Positions 1 through 8,290 of a stretch of DNA of 64,000 nucleotides are shown here, one piece after another. The stretch is taken from assembly GCF_009849585.1 (NCBI RefSeq), contig NZ_VCRN01000002.1:248001-312000 (forward strand). The letters run 5' to 3'. The position numbers and the translations under genes are program-made. The DNA is from Bacillus sp. ZZV12-4809 (GTDB taxonomy: Bacteria > Bacillota > Bacilli > Bacillales > Cytobacillaceae). Under the pieces are notes generated by a model. That model saw only the letters and a list, made by a program, of their open reading frames with translations. It ran no database searches and was not told the DNA's origin. How positions within the stretch are numbered: position 1 is the first letter of the stretch; each line of letters opens with the position of its first letter.

Positions 1-149
1 TGATGAAAAGAACACAGCAAACAGAGGAAAACAAAGAAGGCAGCCAAAACTTCGCTGCACTGCTCGGGACTCAGCTGGCTGAAATGAAAAAGGGCAGAAA
101 AAAACTGTTTGATGAGTTAGAAAGAAAGGGCCAGAAGAAAGATGAATGA
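1..149 (+). CDS. fliO: Flagellar biosynthesis protein FliO/FliZ, C-terminal fragment
   Basis: Only the 3' end of this gene is inside the window; the first full codon is at position 3 and the TGA ends at 149. The 48 visible residues are charged and hydrophilic (KEGSQNFAALLGTQL, then a Lys/Glu-rich tail). This resembles the cytoplasmic tail of FliO (called FliZ in B. subtilis), a membrane protein that helps assemble the FliP ring of the flagellar export gate. The end overlaps the start of fliP by 8 bases, which suggests translational coupling. Identity rests on position directly before fliP and on tail composition; the membrane anchor is off the window. Confidence 0.75.
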   Translation, partial: MKRTQQTEENKEGSQNFAALLGTQLAEMKKGRKKLFDELERKGQKKDE

Positions 150-807
150 ATTCATGGAGTTTTTTAATAGCAGTTCTCCAGAAAATGTTTCTGCATCTGT
201 GAAGCTTTTTTTATTGCTGACGGTACTTTCTCTCGCGCCGAGTATTCTAATATTAATGACATGCTTTACAAGGATTGTCATCGTTCTTTCCTTTGTCAGA
301 ACGGCGCTTGCTACTCAGCAAATGCCGCCAAACCAGGTAATCATCGGCTTATCTTTGTTCCTGACATTCTTTATAATGGCTCCGACAATGCAGGAAGTAA
401 ACGAACAGGCATTAACACCATTATTCAATGAAGAAATAAATCTGGAACAAGCTTATGAAAAAGCTTCAATCCCTTTTAAAGAATTTATGAGTACCCACAC
501 AAGGCAAAAGGATTTGGCATTATTTCTTGAATACTCAGGAGCAGAAGCACCTGCTTCTGTTGAAGATATTCCGCTTACCAGTCTTGTCCCTGCATTTGCC
601 ATAAGTGAAATAAAAACAGCTTTTCAAATTGGTTTTATGATATTTATTCCTTTTCTGGTTATCGACATGGTTGTAGCCAGTGTATTGATGTCCATGGGGA
701 TGATGATGCTTCCTCCCGTTATGATTTCGCTTCCGTTCAAAATATTATTATTTGTACTGGTGGACGGATGGTATTTAGTAGTTAAATCCCTTTTACAAAG
801 CTTTTAA
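142..807 (+). CDS. fliP: Flagellar type III export gate protein FliP
   Basis: FliP forms the pentameric core of the FliP/Q/R export gate in the inner membrane, through which flagellar subunits are secreted. The 221-residue product has the family's usual length in Bacillus. It opens with MNEFMEF and a long hydrophobic segment (about residues 20-50, ending in TCFTRIVIVLSFVRTAL), followed by QMPPNQVIIGLSLFLTF. The C-terminal half holds the conserved AFQIGFMIFIPFLVIDMVVAS and the MGMMMLPPVMISLPFKI stretch. No long N-terminal signal peptide is seen, as in the B. subtilis homologue. The start at 142 overlaps fliO by 8 bases and gives the family-like N terminus. fliQ follows after 17 bases. Confidence 0.96.
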   Translation: MNEFMEFFNSSSPENVSASVKLFLLLTVLSLAPSILILMTCFTRIVIVLSFVRTALATQQMPPNQVIIGLSLFLTFFIMAPTMQEVNEQALTPLFNEEINLEQAYEKASIPFKEFMSTHTRQKDLALFLEYSGAEAPASVEDIPLTSLVPAFAISEIKTAFQIGFMIFIPFLVIDMVVASVLMSMGMMMLPPVMISLPFKILLFVLVDGWYLVVKSLLQSF

Positions 808-824
808 GCAGGTGAACATTCAGA

Positions 825-1094
825 ATGACTCCAGAAACAGTTATATCCATTGCAGAAAGAGGGATCATTACCGTTTTAATGATTTGCGGTCCCTTGTTAA
901 TTCTGGCACTAGTAGTAGGCTTGGTTGTCAGCATCTTTCAGGCTACAACTCAAATTCAGGAACAGACGCTGGCATTTGTTCCTAAGATTGTTGCGGTCCT
1001 TGTCGGTGTCGTTTTTTTTGGACCCTGGATGCTTAGCCATATGCTCTCGTATGCAAATGAGATTTTTTCTAATTTGACCAGGTTTGTAGGCTGA
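825..1094 (+). CDS. fliQ: Flagellar export gate protein FliQ
   Basis: FliQ is a small two-helix membrane protein that packs around FliP/FliR in the export gate. The 89-residue length is typical. It begins MTPETVISIAERGI and carries two hydrophobic segments (about residues 17-37 and 52-72), separated by the conserved loop QATTQIQEQTLAFVPKI. It sits 17 bases after fliP and 4 bases before fliR, in the same operon. A ribosome site (GCAGGTG) precedes the ATG. Nothing unusual is seen. Confidence 0.95.
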   Translation: MTPETVISIAERGIITVLMICGPLLILALVVGLVVSIFQATTQIQEQTLAFVPKIVAVLVGVVFFGPWMLSHMLSYANEIFSNLTRFVG

Positions 1095-1098
1095 TAGC

Positions 1099-1875
1099 AT
1101 GATAGATTTTCTGCCTTCTTTTCCTGCATTTTTACTTGTTTTTGTCAGGGTGACATCTTTCTTTTTAATGATGCCCCTTTTTTCATACAGATCCATCCCG
1201 GCATCACACAAAATTGGCCTTGGCTTCTTTTTGGCATGGATTATGTTCCTCGGCATGGATGTACCGGCACTTGAAATTGACGGCACTTATTTTCTATTAA
1301 TCATAAAAGAAGCATTGGTTGGACTTATGGTTGGATTTATAGCTTATTTGATCCTTTCAGCCATTCAAATTGCCGGTGGGTTTATAGATTTTCAGATGGG
1401 TTTTGCCATTGCGAATGTTATTGATCCGCAGACAGGTGCCCAGAGCCCATTAATGGGACAGTATTTGTATACGATCGCTCTCTTCTTATTATTAACTGTC
1501 AATGGCCACCATCTTATGCTTGATGGGGTGTTTAACAGCTATAATTTTATCCCGCTTGATCAGGCATGGATTTCTTTCGGGAATGAAAATATTGCTGAAT
1601 TTGTCATTAAAGCCATGAATACAATGTTCGTTATTGCCTTCCAGATGTCCATCCCAGTTGTCGGCAGTTTGTTTCTTGTAGATGTCGCTTTAGGGATTGT
1701 CGCCAGGACAGTTCCTCAGCTAAATGTCTTTGTCGTGGGGTTGCCGTTAAAAATAGGCGTTAGTTTTATCATCCTGATCATTGTTATGAGTGTACTGATA
1801 TATGCTTTTTCCCTTGCAATAGAAACGATGCTGCAGACAATGAGAGGGCTTATGGAGCTAATGGGAGGTTCATAG
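1099..1875 (+). CDS. fliR: Flagellar export gate protein FliR
   Basis: FliR completes the FliP5-Q4-R1 export gate. The 258-residue product is all membrane helices with short loops, including the conserved loop FQMGFAIANVIDPQTGAQSP near residues 98-117 and the C-terminal VVGLPLKIGVSFIILI. Length fits the family. The start is 4 bases after fliQ, and flhB begins one base after the stop, so the genes are tightly packed and probably co-translated. It begins directly with MIDFLPSFPAFLLVF. In some clostridia FliR is fused to FlhB; here the two are separate genes. Confidence 0.95.
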   Translation: MIDFLPSFPAFLLVFVRVTSFFLMMPLFSYRSIPASHKIGLGFFLAWIMFLGMDVPALEIDGTYFLLIIKEALVGLMVGFIAYLILSAIQIAGGFIDFQMGFAIANVIDPQTGAQSPLMGQYLYTIALFLLLTVNGHHLMLDGVFNSYNFIPLDQAWISFGNENIAEFVIKAMNTMFVIAFQMSIPVVGSLFLVDVALGIVARTVPQLNVFVVGLPLKIGVSFIILIIVMSVLIYAFSLAIETMLQTMRGLMELMGGS

Positions 1876-1876
1876 A

Positions 1877-2962
1877 ATGAAGTTATTGCTTTCTTTAGAT
1901 CTGCAGCTGTTTTCCGGAGAAAAAACAGAAAAAGCTACTCCGAAAAAAAGGCAGGATTCCAGGAAAAAAGGACAAGTAGCCAAAAGTCAGGATGTTAATA
2001 CAGCCATCGTCCTCTTAGCGGTGTTTCTGTTTTTGATGTTTGCCGGATCGCATTTGAAGAATATCATTCTTTATATTTTTACGCATTCATTTAATGATTA
2101 TATGATGATGCCGCTGACAGAGGAAAATGTTCAGATGATTTTTCTTGATGTCTTAAAGGAACTGGTGCTTTTTTTAGGTCCGATTATGCTGATTGCTATG
2201 CTTGCGGGCGTGCTCTCAAACTTCATGCAGGTAGGTACTCTTTTGTCAACAGAAGCAATTCAGCCTAAATTGGAGAAACTGGATCCGATAAAAGGCTTTA
2301 AGCGCATTTTTTCTATGAGGGCGATTGTTGAGCTGCTAAAGTCCATGCTCAAGATTGCATTTGTGGGTGCCGCAGCGTTTGCGGTTTTATGGTTTAGAAT
2401 AGATGAAATATTAATTCTTTCTCAAAAGTCAGTTGGCACGGCGATGGCCACCATCGCCAGCCTTACCGTTCAAATGGGGTTAATTGCATCAGCTGCACTG
2501 CTATTTTTATCCGTTCTTGATTATCTGTATCAAAAATACGATTTTGAAAAGAACATCCGCATGTCTAAACAGGATATTAAGGATGAACACAAAAACATTG
2601 AAGGGGATCCGTTAATTAAATCCAAGATTAAACAAAGACAGAGGGAAATGGCAATGAGAAGGATGATGCAGGAAGTCCCTAATGCGGATGTGGTTATCAC
2701 CAACCCAACACATTTTGCCATAGCCCTGAGCTATGACGAAGCAAAAAGTGATGCTCCCGTTGTAGTGGCAAAAGGTGTGGACTTTGTTGCCCAAAAGATT
2801 AAATTGATTGCTAAGGAGCATGATGTAATTGCTGTTGAAAACAGGCCGCTTGCCAGGGCTCTTTATAGTCAGGCTGAAATAGGCCAGGCTATTCCAGAAG
2901 AATTCTTCAAAGCTGTTGCAGAGATTTTAGCTTATGTGTATAGAACTAAAAACAAAATTTAA
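1877..2962 (+). CDS. flhB: Flagellar export switch protein FlhB
   Basis: FlhB controls the switch of export substrate from rod/hook to filament proteins by cleaving itself at an NPTH site. The motif is visible at about residues 276-279 (TNPTHFAIAL). Before it are four hydrophobic helices (about residues 40-230) and an N-terminal cytoplasmic part with EKTEKATPKKRQDSRKKGQV, the usual FlhB start signature. After NPTH comes the soluble C-terminal domain, with RPLARALYSQAEIG and IPEEFFKAVAEILAYVY. The full length of 361 residues matches B. subtilis. It starts one base after the fliR stop. A 153-base gap carrying a repeat separates it from flhA. Confidence 0.96.
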   Translation: MKLLLSLDLQLFSGEKTEKATPKKRQDSRKKGQVAKSQDVNTAIVLLAVFLFLMFAGSHLKNIILYIFTHSFNDYMMMPLTEENVQMIFLDVLKELVLFLGPIMLIAMLAGVLSNFMQVGTLLSTEAIQPKLEKLDPIKGFKRIFSMRAIVELLKSMLKIAFVGAAAFAVLWFRIDEILILSQKSVGTAMATIASLTVQMGLIASAALLFLSVLDYLYQKYDFEKNIRMSKQDIKDEHKNIEGDPLIKSKIKQRQREMAMRRMMQEVPNADVVITNPTHFAIALSYDEAKSDAPVVVAKGVDFVAQKIKLIAKEHDVIAVENRPLARALYSQAEIGQAIPEEFFKAVAEILAYVYRTKNKI

Positions 2963-3003
2963 CCAGAGAAATATGAAATAGCTGGCGGTTCCGTTTTTTA
3001 AAG

Positions 3004-3097
3004 AATATCAAAGTCTTGATATTTGAACAGAGATAACCGGCCAGCTCCGGCGCCTGCCCCATTGAGTGCGGAGAATTGCTGGGCGCTTCGCTTTTCT
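3004..3097. repeat. Hairpin and short palindromic-family repeat between flhB and flhA
   Basis: Within the 153-base flhB-flhA gap there is a perfect 8-bp inverted repeat (AATATCAA-agtc-TTGATATT, 3004-3023). It is followed at about 3040-3097 by a copy of the intergenic element whose ends read CAGCTCCGGCGCCTG and GGGCGCTTCGCTTTTCT. Related copies lie near 16164, 20641, 28681 and 40960. No run of T follows the first hairpin, so it is not a clear terminator. The element sits inside the fla/che operon and ends just before the flhA ribosome binding site. Confidence 0.6.
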
Positions 3098-3115
3098 TGT
3101 AAGGAGAGAGTATCG

Positions 3116-5152
3116 ATGCAAGCAAGAGACTTATCAGTATTGATGAGTGTAATTTTAATAGTAGCCATGCTTATCATTCCTTTTCCGCCCTGGCTTTTAA
3201 GTGTATTGATAATCATTAATATTGCGCTTGCACTCATGGTATTGCTGACGGCCATGAATATGAAGGAAGCGCTCGAATTTTCCATTTTCCCTTCCTTAAT
3301 ACTGTTAATGACATTATTCAGACTGGGATTGAATGTTTCTACTACCAGATCCATCTTATCCGAAGGGGAAGCAGGCAAAGTCGTTGAAACATTTGGTTCA
3401 TTCGTAACCGGAGGCAATGTCATAGTCGGACTCGTAGTATTCCTGATACTCATTATTATTCAGTTTATCGTCATTACCAAAGGATCTGAGAGGGTTTCCG
3501 AAGTGGCGGCGCGTTTTACACTTGATGCAATGCCTGGTAAACAGATGAGTATCGATGCAGACTTAAATGCAGGTATGATTTCTGAGCATGAAGCCCGGGA
3601 ACGCCGTGAAAAAATCAGCCGTGAATCAGATTTCTACGGTTCTATGGACGGTGCGAGCAAATTTGTAAAAGGTGATGCCATAGCGGGAATCATTATCACA
3701 CTGATTAATCTATTATTTGGTATTGTCATTGGGATGATGCAGCTGGGGCTTCCGTTTGCAGAGGCTGCGATGAGGTATTCAACGCTGACAGTTGGGGACG
3801 GAATTGTCAGTCAAATCCCGGCACTGCTAATCTCTACTGCAACCGGTATTGTTGTAACAAGGGCGGCATCAGATGGAAATATTGGCAAAGATATTACTTC
3901 CCAGCTGTTTGCTTATCCGAAAATGTTATATGTTACTGGCGGAACTATCATTCTGCTGGGGGTGCTGACACCAATAGGCCTTATTTTAACACTGCCGATT
4001 GGCGGTTTGATGATTTTTGGCGGATATACGATAGCTAAGACTCCACAGCCGGATAAAGAGCAGCTGCTGGAGATGGAAGAAGAAATTGAAACAGATGAAA
4101 TGAAAAGTCCTGAAAGCGTGGTTAACCTATTAAATGTAGATCCGATAGAATTCGAGTTTGGTTACGGGTTAATACCTCTTGCAGATACAAATCAAGGCGG
4201 GGATCTTCTGGACAGGATTGTAATGATCAGAAGACAGCTGGCAATTGAAATGGGATTGGTTATTCCGGTAGTTAGAATACGTGATAATATTCAGCTCCAG
4301 CCAAATGAATACAGATTGAAGATTAAAGGAAATGAAATGGCTCGCGGAGAGCTTCTTCTCGATCATTATTTGGCAATGAGTCCAGGTATAGAAGATGTTA
4401 GCATCGAAGGAATTGATACAATTGAGCCTTCCTTCGGCCTGCCTGCAAAATGGATTACAGAAGAAATGAAGGAACAGGCGGAAATTTTCGGTTATACAGT
4501 CGTTGACCCGCCATCCGTTGTCTCTACTCATATTACAGAAGTAATAAAAAACAATGCTCATGAGTTATTAGGCCGCCAGGAAACAAAACAGCTAATTGAC
4601 CATGTTAAGGAAAGCTATCCGATTCTTATTGAAGAAGTTACACCAAATCCATTGTCTGTTGGTGAAGTTCAAAAGGTACTTGCAAAATTATTGAGGGAAA
4701 ATGTTTCGATCCGGAATTTGCCGGTTATTTTTGAAACACTTGCCGATTTTGCAAAATCTACAAGTGATACAGATTTGCTTACAGAATATGCCCGCCAGGC
4801 TTTGGCCAGACAAATTACCAACCAGATTTCACAGCAGGGTGACTCTATAAAAGTTGTGACCCTTTCAGGGAGAGTAGAGAAAATGGTTGCAGAAGGTGTT
4901 CAGCAGACAGAACATGGCAATTATTTATCAATGGATCCAACAGTATCGCAGAATATTCTTGAATCCATTGCTTCCCAGGTTGAACAGCTTTCATTGATGG
5001 AACAGACGCCAATTGTCCTTTGTTCTCCAGCTGTCAGAATGTATGTCAGGCAGTTAACAGAAAGGTATTTTCCGCAAATACCGATCCTTTCCTATAACGA
5101 GCTGGAAGCGAATGCGGAAGTTCAAAGTGTCGGGGTGGTGAATATAGATTGA
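3116..5152 (+). CDS. flhA: Flagellar export protein FlhA
   Basis: FlhA is the large export-gate component whose cytoplasmic ring docks chaperone-substrate complexes. The chosen ATG at 3116 (MQARDLSVLMSV) follows AAGGAGAG by a normal distance. The reading frame extends upstream to 3023, but those 31 codons are Pro/Ala-rich, lie over the intergenic repeat and are unlikely to be translated. The 678-residue product has about eight membrane helices in the first 320 residues and the FHIPEP-family loop FPSLILLMTLFRLGLNVSTTR. The charged loop ARFTLDAMPGKQMSIDADLNAG comes next, then a roughly 350-residue cytoplasmic domain. The stop overlaps the TTG start of flhF by 4 bases (TTGA). Confidence 0.95.
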   Translation: MQARDLSVLMSVILIVAMLIIPFPPWLLSVLIIINIALALMVLLTAMNMKEALEFSIFPSLILLMTLFRLGLNVSTTRSILSEGEAGKVVETFGSFVTGGNVIVGLVVFLILIIIQFIVITKGSERVSEVAARFTLDAMPGKQMSIDADLNAGMISEHEARERREKISRESDFYGSMDGASKFVKGDAIAGIIITLINLLFGIVIGMMQLGLPFAEAAMRYSTLTVGDGIVSQIPALLISTATGIVVTRAASDGNIGKDITSQLFAYPKMLYVTGGTIILLGVLTPIGLILTLPIGGLMIFGGYTIAKTPQPDKEQLLEMEEEIETDEMKSPESVVNLLNVDPIEFEFGYGLIPLADTNQGGDLLDRIVMIRRQLAIEMGLVIPVVRIRDNIQLQPNEYRLKIKGNEMARGELLLDHYLAMSPGIEDVSIEGIDTIEPSFGLPAKWITEEMKEQAEIFGYTVVDPPSVVSTHITEVIKNNAHELLGRQETKQLIDHVKESYPILIEEVTPNPLSVGEVQKVLAKLLRENVSIRNLPVIFETLADFAKSTSDTDLLTEYARQALARQITNQISQQGDSIKVVTLSGRVEKMVAEGVQQTEHGNYLSMDPTVSQNILESIASQVEQLSLMEQTPIVLCSPAVRMYVRQLTERYFPQIPILSYNELEANAEVQSVGVVNID

Positions 5153-6298
5153 AGGTAAAAAAATTCATGGCAGCTTCCATGCCTGATGCAATGAAAAAAA
5201 TACGCGCGGAACTGGGTAAAGACGCTGTAATATTAAATTCACGTGTAGTATATACCGGCGGGGTTTTAGGCTTTTTTAAAAAAAGAAATATAGAAGTGAT
5301 GGCAGCAGCAGAACCAAATCAGGAAATAGAGCATAAACCTGCTGTTAAGCCTGTGTCAACTCCTGCTGCTCCAAGTTATTTCAAGGAAAACGTTGATAAA
5401 TCGCAATTTCCAGGATCGGGGACATCAGATGAGCTGATTAGAGAGATAAGCAGCCTAAAACAAATGATGTCCTCATTGACCGGAGAACAGCAGATACCTG
5501 CTGTTTACCCTGAAGAGATAAGAAAAGTCATGCACTTTATTAATGAACAGGAAATTGACAAGTCTATTCAGGATCAGCTGCTTCAAGTATTGCTGGAAAA
5601 ATGGTACCTGAGCGGTGCCAAAGCAAGAGCTGCTGAAGTAGAAGCCTGGCTGCATGAAGAACTTAAGAAGCAAATTGAGGGTATTCAATTCAGCGGGATA
5701 TCATTCACCAGTAAATATGTTAATGTAGCAGGTCCCACTGGCGTAGGGAAAACAACTACTCTGGCGAAGATGGCAGCAGAGTGTGTGATTAAACATAAAA
5801 AAAAAGGCTGCATTTATCACAGCCGACACCTACAGGATAGCGGCGATCGATCAATTAAAAACATATGCAGGCATCCTGGATATGCCTTTGGAAGTTTGCT
5901 ATACAATAGATGACTTCAGACAGGCAGCAGAGAAGCTGAAGGAATATGACATTCTATTAATAGATACAGCCGGACGGAATTTCAGGAACCGGCATTATGT
6001 AGAGGATCTAAAGAATGTCATTGATTTTGAGAAGGAAATGGAAACCTTTTTAGTGCTTTCCCTAACAGCGAAACAAAAGGATATGGAAGAAATATATAAT
6101 CAGTTTTCAATAATAGACATTGATAAGCTAATCTTCACAAAGGCAGATGAAACGTCAACTTACGGAGCCATGTACAACATAATTCATAAATACAAAAAAG
6201 GCGCAGCTTATATTACAAATGGCCAGGATGTTCCTGATGATATCCTTGTGGCAAGCCCGGAAGTTATTGTAAAACAACTAATGGGGAATAAGAAATGA
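5149..6298 (+). pseudogene. flhF: Flagellar GTPase FlhF gene split by a +1 frameshift in an A9 tract
   Basis: FlhF is an SRP-family GTPase that sets flagellum placement and number. The TTG start at 5149 gives MKVKKFMAASMPDAMKKIRAE. The first frame runs to the G1 loop (GPTGVGKTTTLAKMAA, about residues 191-206) and then falls into non-family sequence, ending at 5913. Family sequence (FITADTYR, AAIDQLKTYAG, then DTAGRNFRN and FTKADETSTYGA) continues in the next frame down to 6298. The frame changes at a run of nine A at 5797-5805; eight A would restore one frame of roughly 380 codons, the normal FlhF length. As written, the product lacks most of the GTPase domain. Sequencing error, phase variation and slippage are all possible. 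Its end overlaps flhG by 4 bases. Confidence 0.85.
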
Positions 6299-7167
6299 AC
6301 GATCAGGCAGAAAGATTAAGAGCCAGGCTGAAAGAAGAAGACAGCCAAAGTTATCAATCTAAAACAATTGCAGTAGTAAGCGGAAAAGGGGGAGTAGGAA
6401 AATCAAATTTTTCATTGAATTTTTCTATTTCCCTATGCCAAACGGGCCACAGAGTATTGTTATTTGATTTGGATATAGGGATGGGGAATGTCGAGATTCT
6501 AATGGGAAGATCAGCTCAATATTCTATTGCCGACTTTTTAGAAGAGGATATACCTTTAAAAAATATTATTTCACAAGGACCCTTTGGACTGGATTATATT
6601 GGCGGCGGGACCGGCCTTTCACATATATTGATACTCGATGATATGCAAATCTCAAGATTTACCGCAGAACTATCCAGGCTTATCCAAAACTATGATTATA
6701 TAATCCTTGATATGGGTGCAGGAATTACAGAAGAATCGGCAAAGTTTATACTCTCAGTTCAGGAGATTGCGGTCATTACTACACCTGAGCCTACGTCTAT
6801 TACTGATGCATACTCAGTAATGAAGCATATACATCGATTGGATGATAAGATTCCATTTCATTTGGTTATTAACCGGGCTGAAGGAGAGAGAGAAGGGCAG
6901 GAAACATATAAGAGGATTGCTGCTGCCGCAGATAGGTTTTTAGGCAGGGATACCGATCTCTTAGGAATTATTCCGGATGATTGCAGCATACAGCGGGCTG
7001 TAAAACGGCAAATCCCTTTCATTATTTTTCAGGGAAATTCAGCTGCTTCAAGAGCGATTCGGACTATGGCTGAGAAAGCAGGCGGCAGGCCTGGCGTGCA
7101 AGCTGGTGAACACTATCCTTCCCAATTTATTTCAAAGCTTAAAAAATTTCTTTTTAATAGGGGGTGA
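6295..7167 (+). CDS. flhG: MinD-like ATPase FlhG (YlxH), flagellar number and placement
   Basis: FlhG is a ParA/MinD-type ATPase that works with FlhF to control flagellar pattern. The 290-residue product has the deviant Walker A motif KGGVGKS (about residues 30-36, in IAVVSGKGGVGKSNFSLNFS). Next comes the DLDIGMGNVEILMG stretch and the Walker B-like YIILDMGAGI near residue 139. The C-terminal FISKLKKFLF looks like a short amphipathic, membrane-binding helix, as in MinD. It overlaps the end of flhF by 4 bases (ATGA). cheB starts 6 bases after its stop. The gene is intact even though its partner flhF is frameshifted. Confidence 0.93.
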   Translation: MNDQAERLRARLKEEDSQSYQSKTIAVVSGKGGVGKSNFSLNFSISLCQTGHRVLLFDLDIGMGNVEILMGRSAQYSIADFLEEDIPLKNIISQGPFGLDYIGGGTGLSHILILDDMQISRFTAELSRLIQNYDYIILDMGAGITEESAKFILSVQEIAVITTPEPTSITDAYSVMKHIHRLDDKIPFHLVINRAEGEREGQETYKRIAAAADRFLGRDTDLLGIIPDDCSIQRAVKRQIPFIIFQGNSAASRAIRTMAEKAGGRPGVQAGEHYPSQFISKLKKFLFNRG

Positions 7168-7173
7168 ATCAGC

Positions 7174-8271
7174 ATGAACATTGTTAAAGTGCTTGTAATA
7201 GATGATTCAGCCTTTATGAGGAAACTGATTGCGGATCTCCTGTCTCAAGATGAAAGAATTCGAGTTATTGGGACAGCGAGAAACGGTGAAGAGGGCTTAA
7301 GGAAGATTAAGGAATTAAATCCTGATGCAGTAACCTTGGATGTTGAAATGCCTGTCCTAAACGGACTGGAAGCTCTCAAAATAATTATGAAAACTATGCC
7401 TGTTCCTGTAGTGATGCTTTCAAGCACAACTAAGGAAGGTGCTGAAAACACCTTTACAGCTATGGAATATGGGGCAGTAGATTTTATAGCGAAGCCATCT
7501 GGGCCAATCTCCCTTGACCTGCATAAGATAAAAACTGAATTAACAGATAAAGTTGTGCAGGCAAGCAAAGTGAATATTAAAGTGCTGGCTGATTTTTCAA
7601 GTATTGGGAAAAAAACTGCCGAACTAAAGTTTAATTATAGTAAAATAGAACCATTCCAATCTATTCAGACCAATCGTTTTGCTGATGAATCAAACCTCAA
7701 TGTCAAACAGCTTATCTGTGTAGGAACTTCCACTGGAGGACCCCGAGCGCTTCAAAAAGTGCTTGTTGACCTTCCTGGTAATCTGGATGCACCAATTCTG
7801 ATTGTACAGCATATGCCTGCCGGATTTACAAAGTCGCTGGCAAGCAGGCTTAACGGGTTATCGGCGTTATCGGTTAAGGAAGCCCAAGAAGGGGATATAC
7901 TTGAAAACGGTACAGCCTATATTGCTCCTGGCGGCTTTCATGTAACTGCAGAAAGGTCAGGAAGAGATCTTGTTATTCATCTGGATGAATCACCGCCGAG
8001 GAACGGGCACAGACCTTCGGTTGATGTGATGTTTGAGTCTATAGGTGAAATTAAAGGAGTCAGAAAAATTGCTGTCATAATGACAGGAATGGGAGCAGAT
8101 GGCAGAAATGGCTTAATGGCAATGAAAAAAAGCGGTGAAGTAAAAGTTATTGCTGAATCAAAAGAATCATCAATTGTATTTGGAATGCCAAGAGCAGTGA
8201 TTGAGTCTGGCCTGGCAGATGATGTGCAGAAAATTGAACGTATAGCAAAATCCATATTGAAATTTGTTTAA
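7174..8271 (+). CDS. cheB: Chemotaxis protein-glutamate methylesterase CheB
   Basis: CheB removes methyl groups from, and deamidates, chemoreceptors; it is activated by phosphate from CheA. The N-terminal receiver domain shows the acidic pair at residues 10-11 (VIDDSAFMRKL), the phosphorylated Asp at about 56 (TLDVEMPVLNG) and the KPSG lysine near residue 109. The C-terminal esterase has the catalytic Ser (VGTSTGGPRALQ), His (QHMPAGFT) and Asp (MTGMGADGRNG) motifs. The 365-residue length is normal. It begins with an ATG 6 bases after flhG, and its stop lies 20 bases before the cheA start. Confidence 0.96.
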   Translation: MNIVKVLVIDDSAFMRKLIADLLSQDERIRVIGTARNGEEGLRKIKELNPDAVTLDVEMPVLNGLEALKIIMKTMPVPVVMLSSTTKEGAENTFTAMEYGAVDFIAKPSGPISLDLHKIKTELTDKVVQASKVNIKVLADFSSIGKKTAELKFNYSKIEPFQSIQTNRFADESNLNVKQLICVGTSTGGPRALQKVLVDLPGNLDAPILIVQHMPAGFTKSLASRLNGLSALSVKEAQEGDILENGTAYIAPGGFHVTAERSGRDLVIHLDESPPRNGHRPSVDVMFESIGEIKGVRKIAVIMTGMGADGRNGLMAMKKSGEVKVIAESKESSIVFGMPRAVIESGLADDVQKIERIAKSILKFV

Positions 8272-8290
8272 AGCCGAGGGGTGCAGGCAC

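Noticed and set aside
3023-3115. 31-codon N-terminal extension of FlhA
   Set aside because: Pro/Ala-rich and encoded by the intergenic repeat; a strong AAGGAGAG site supports the ATG at 3116.
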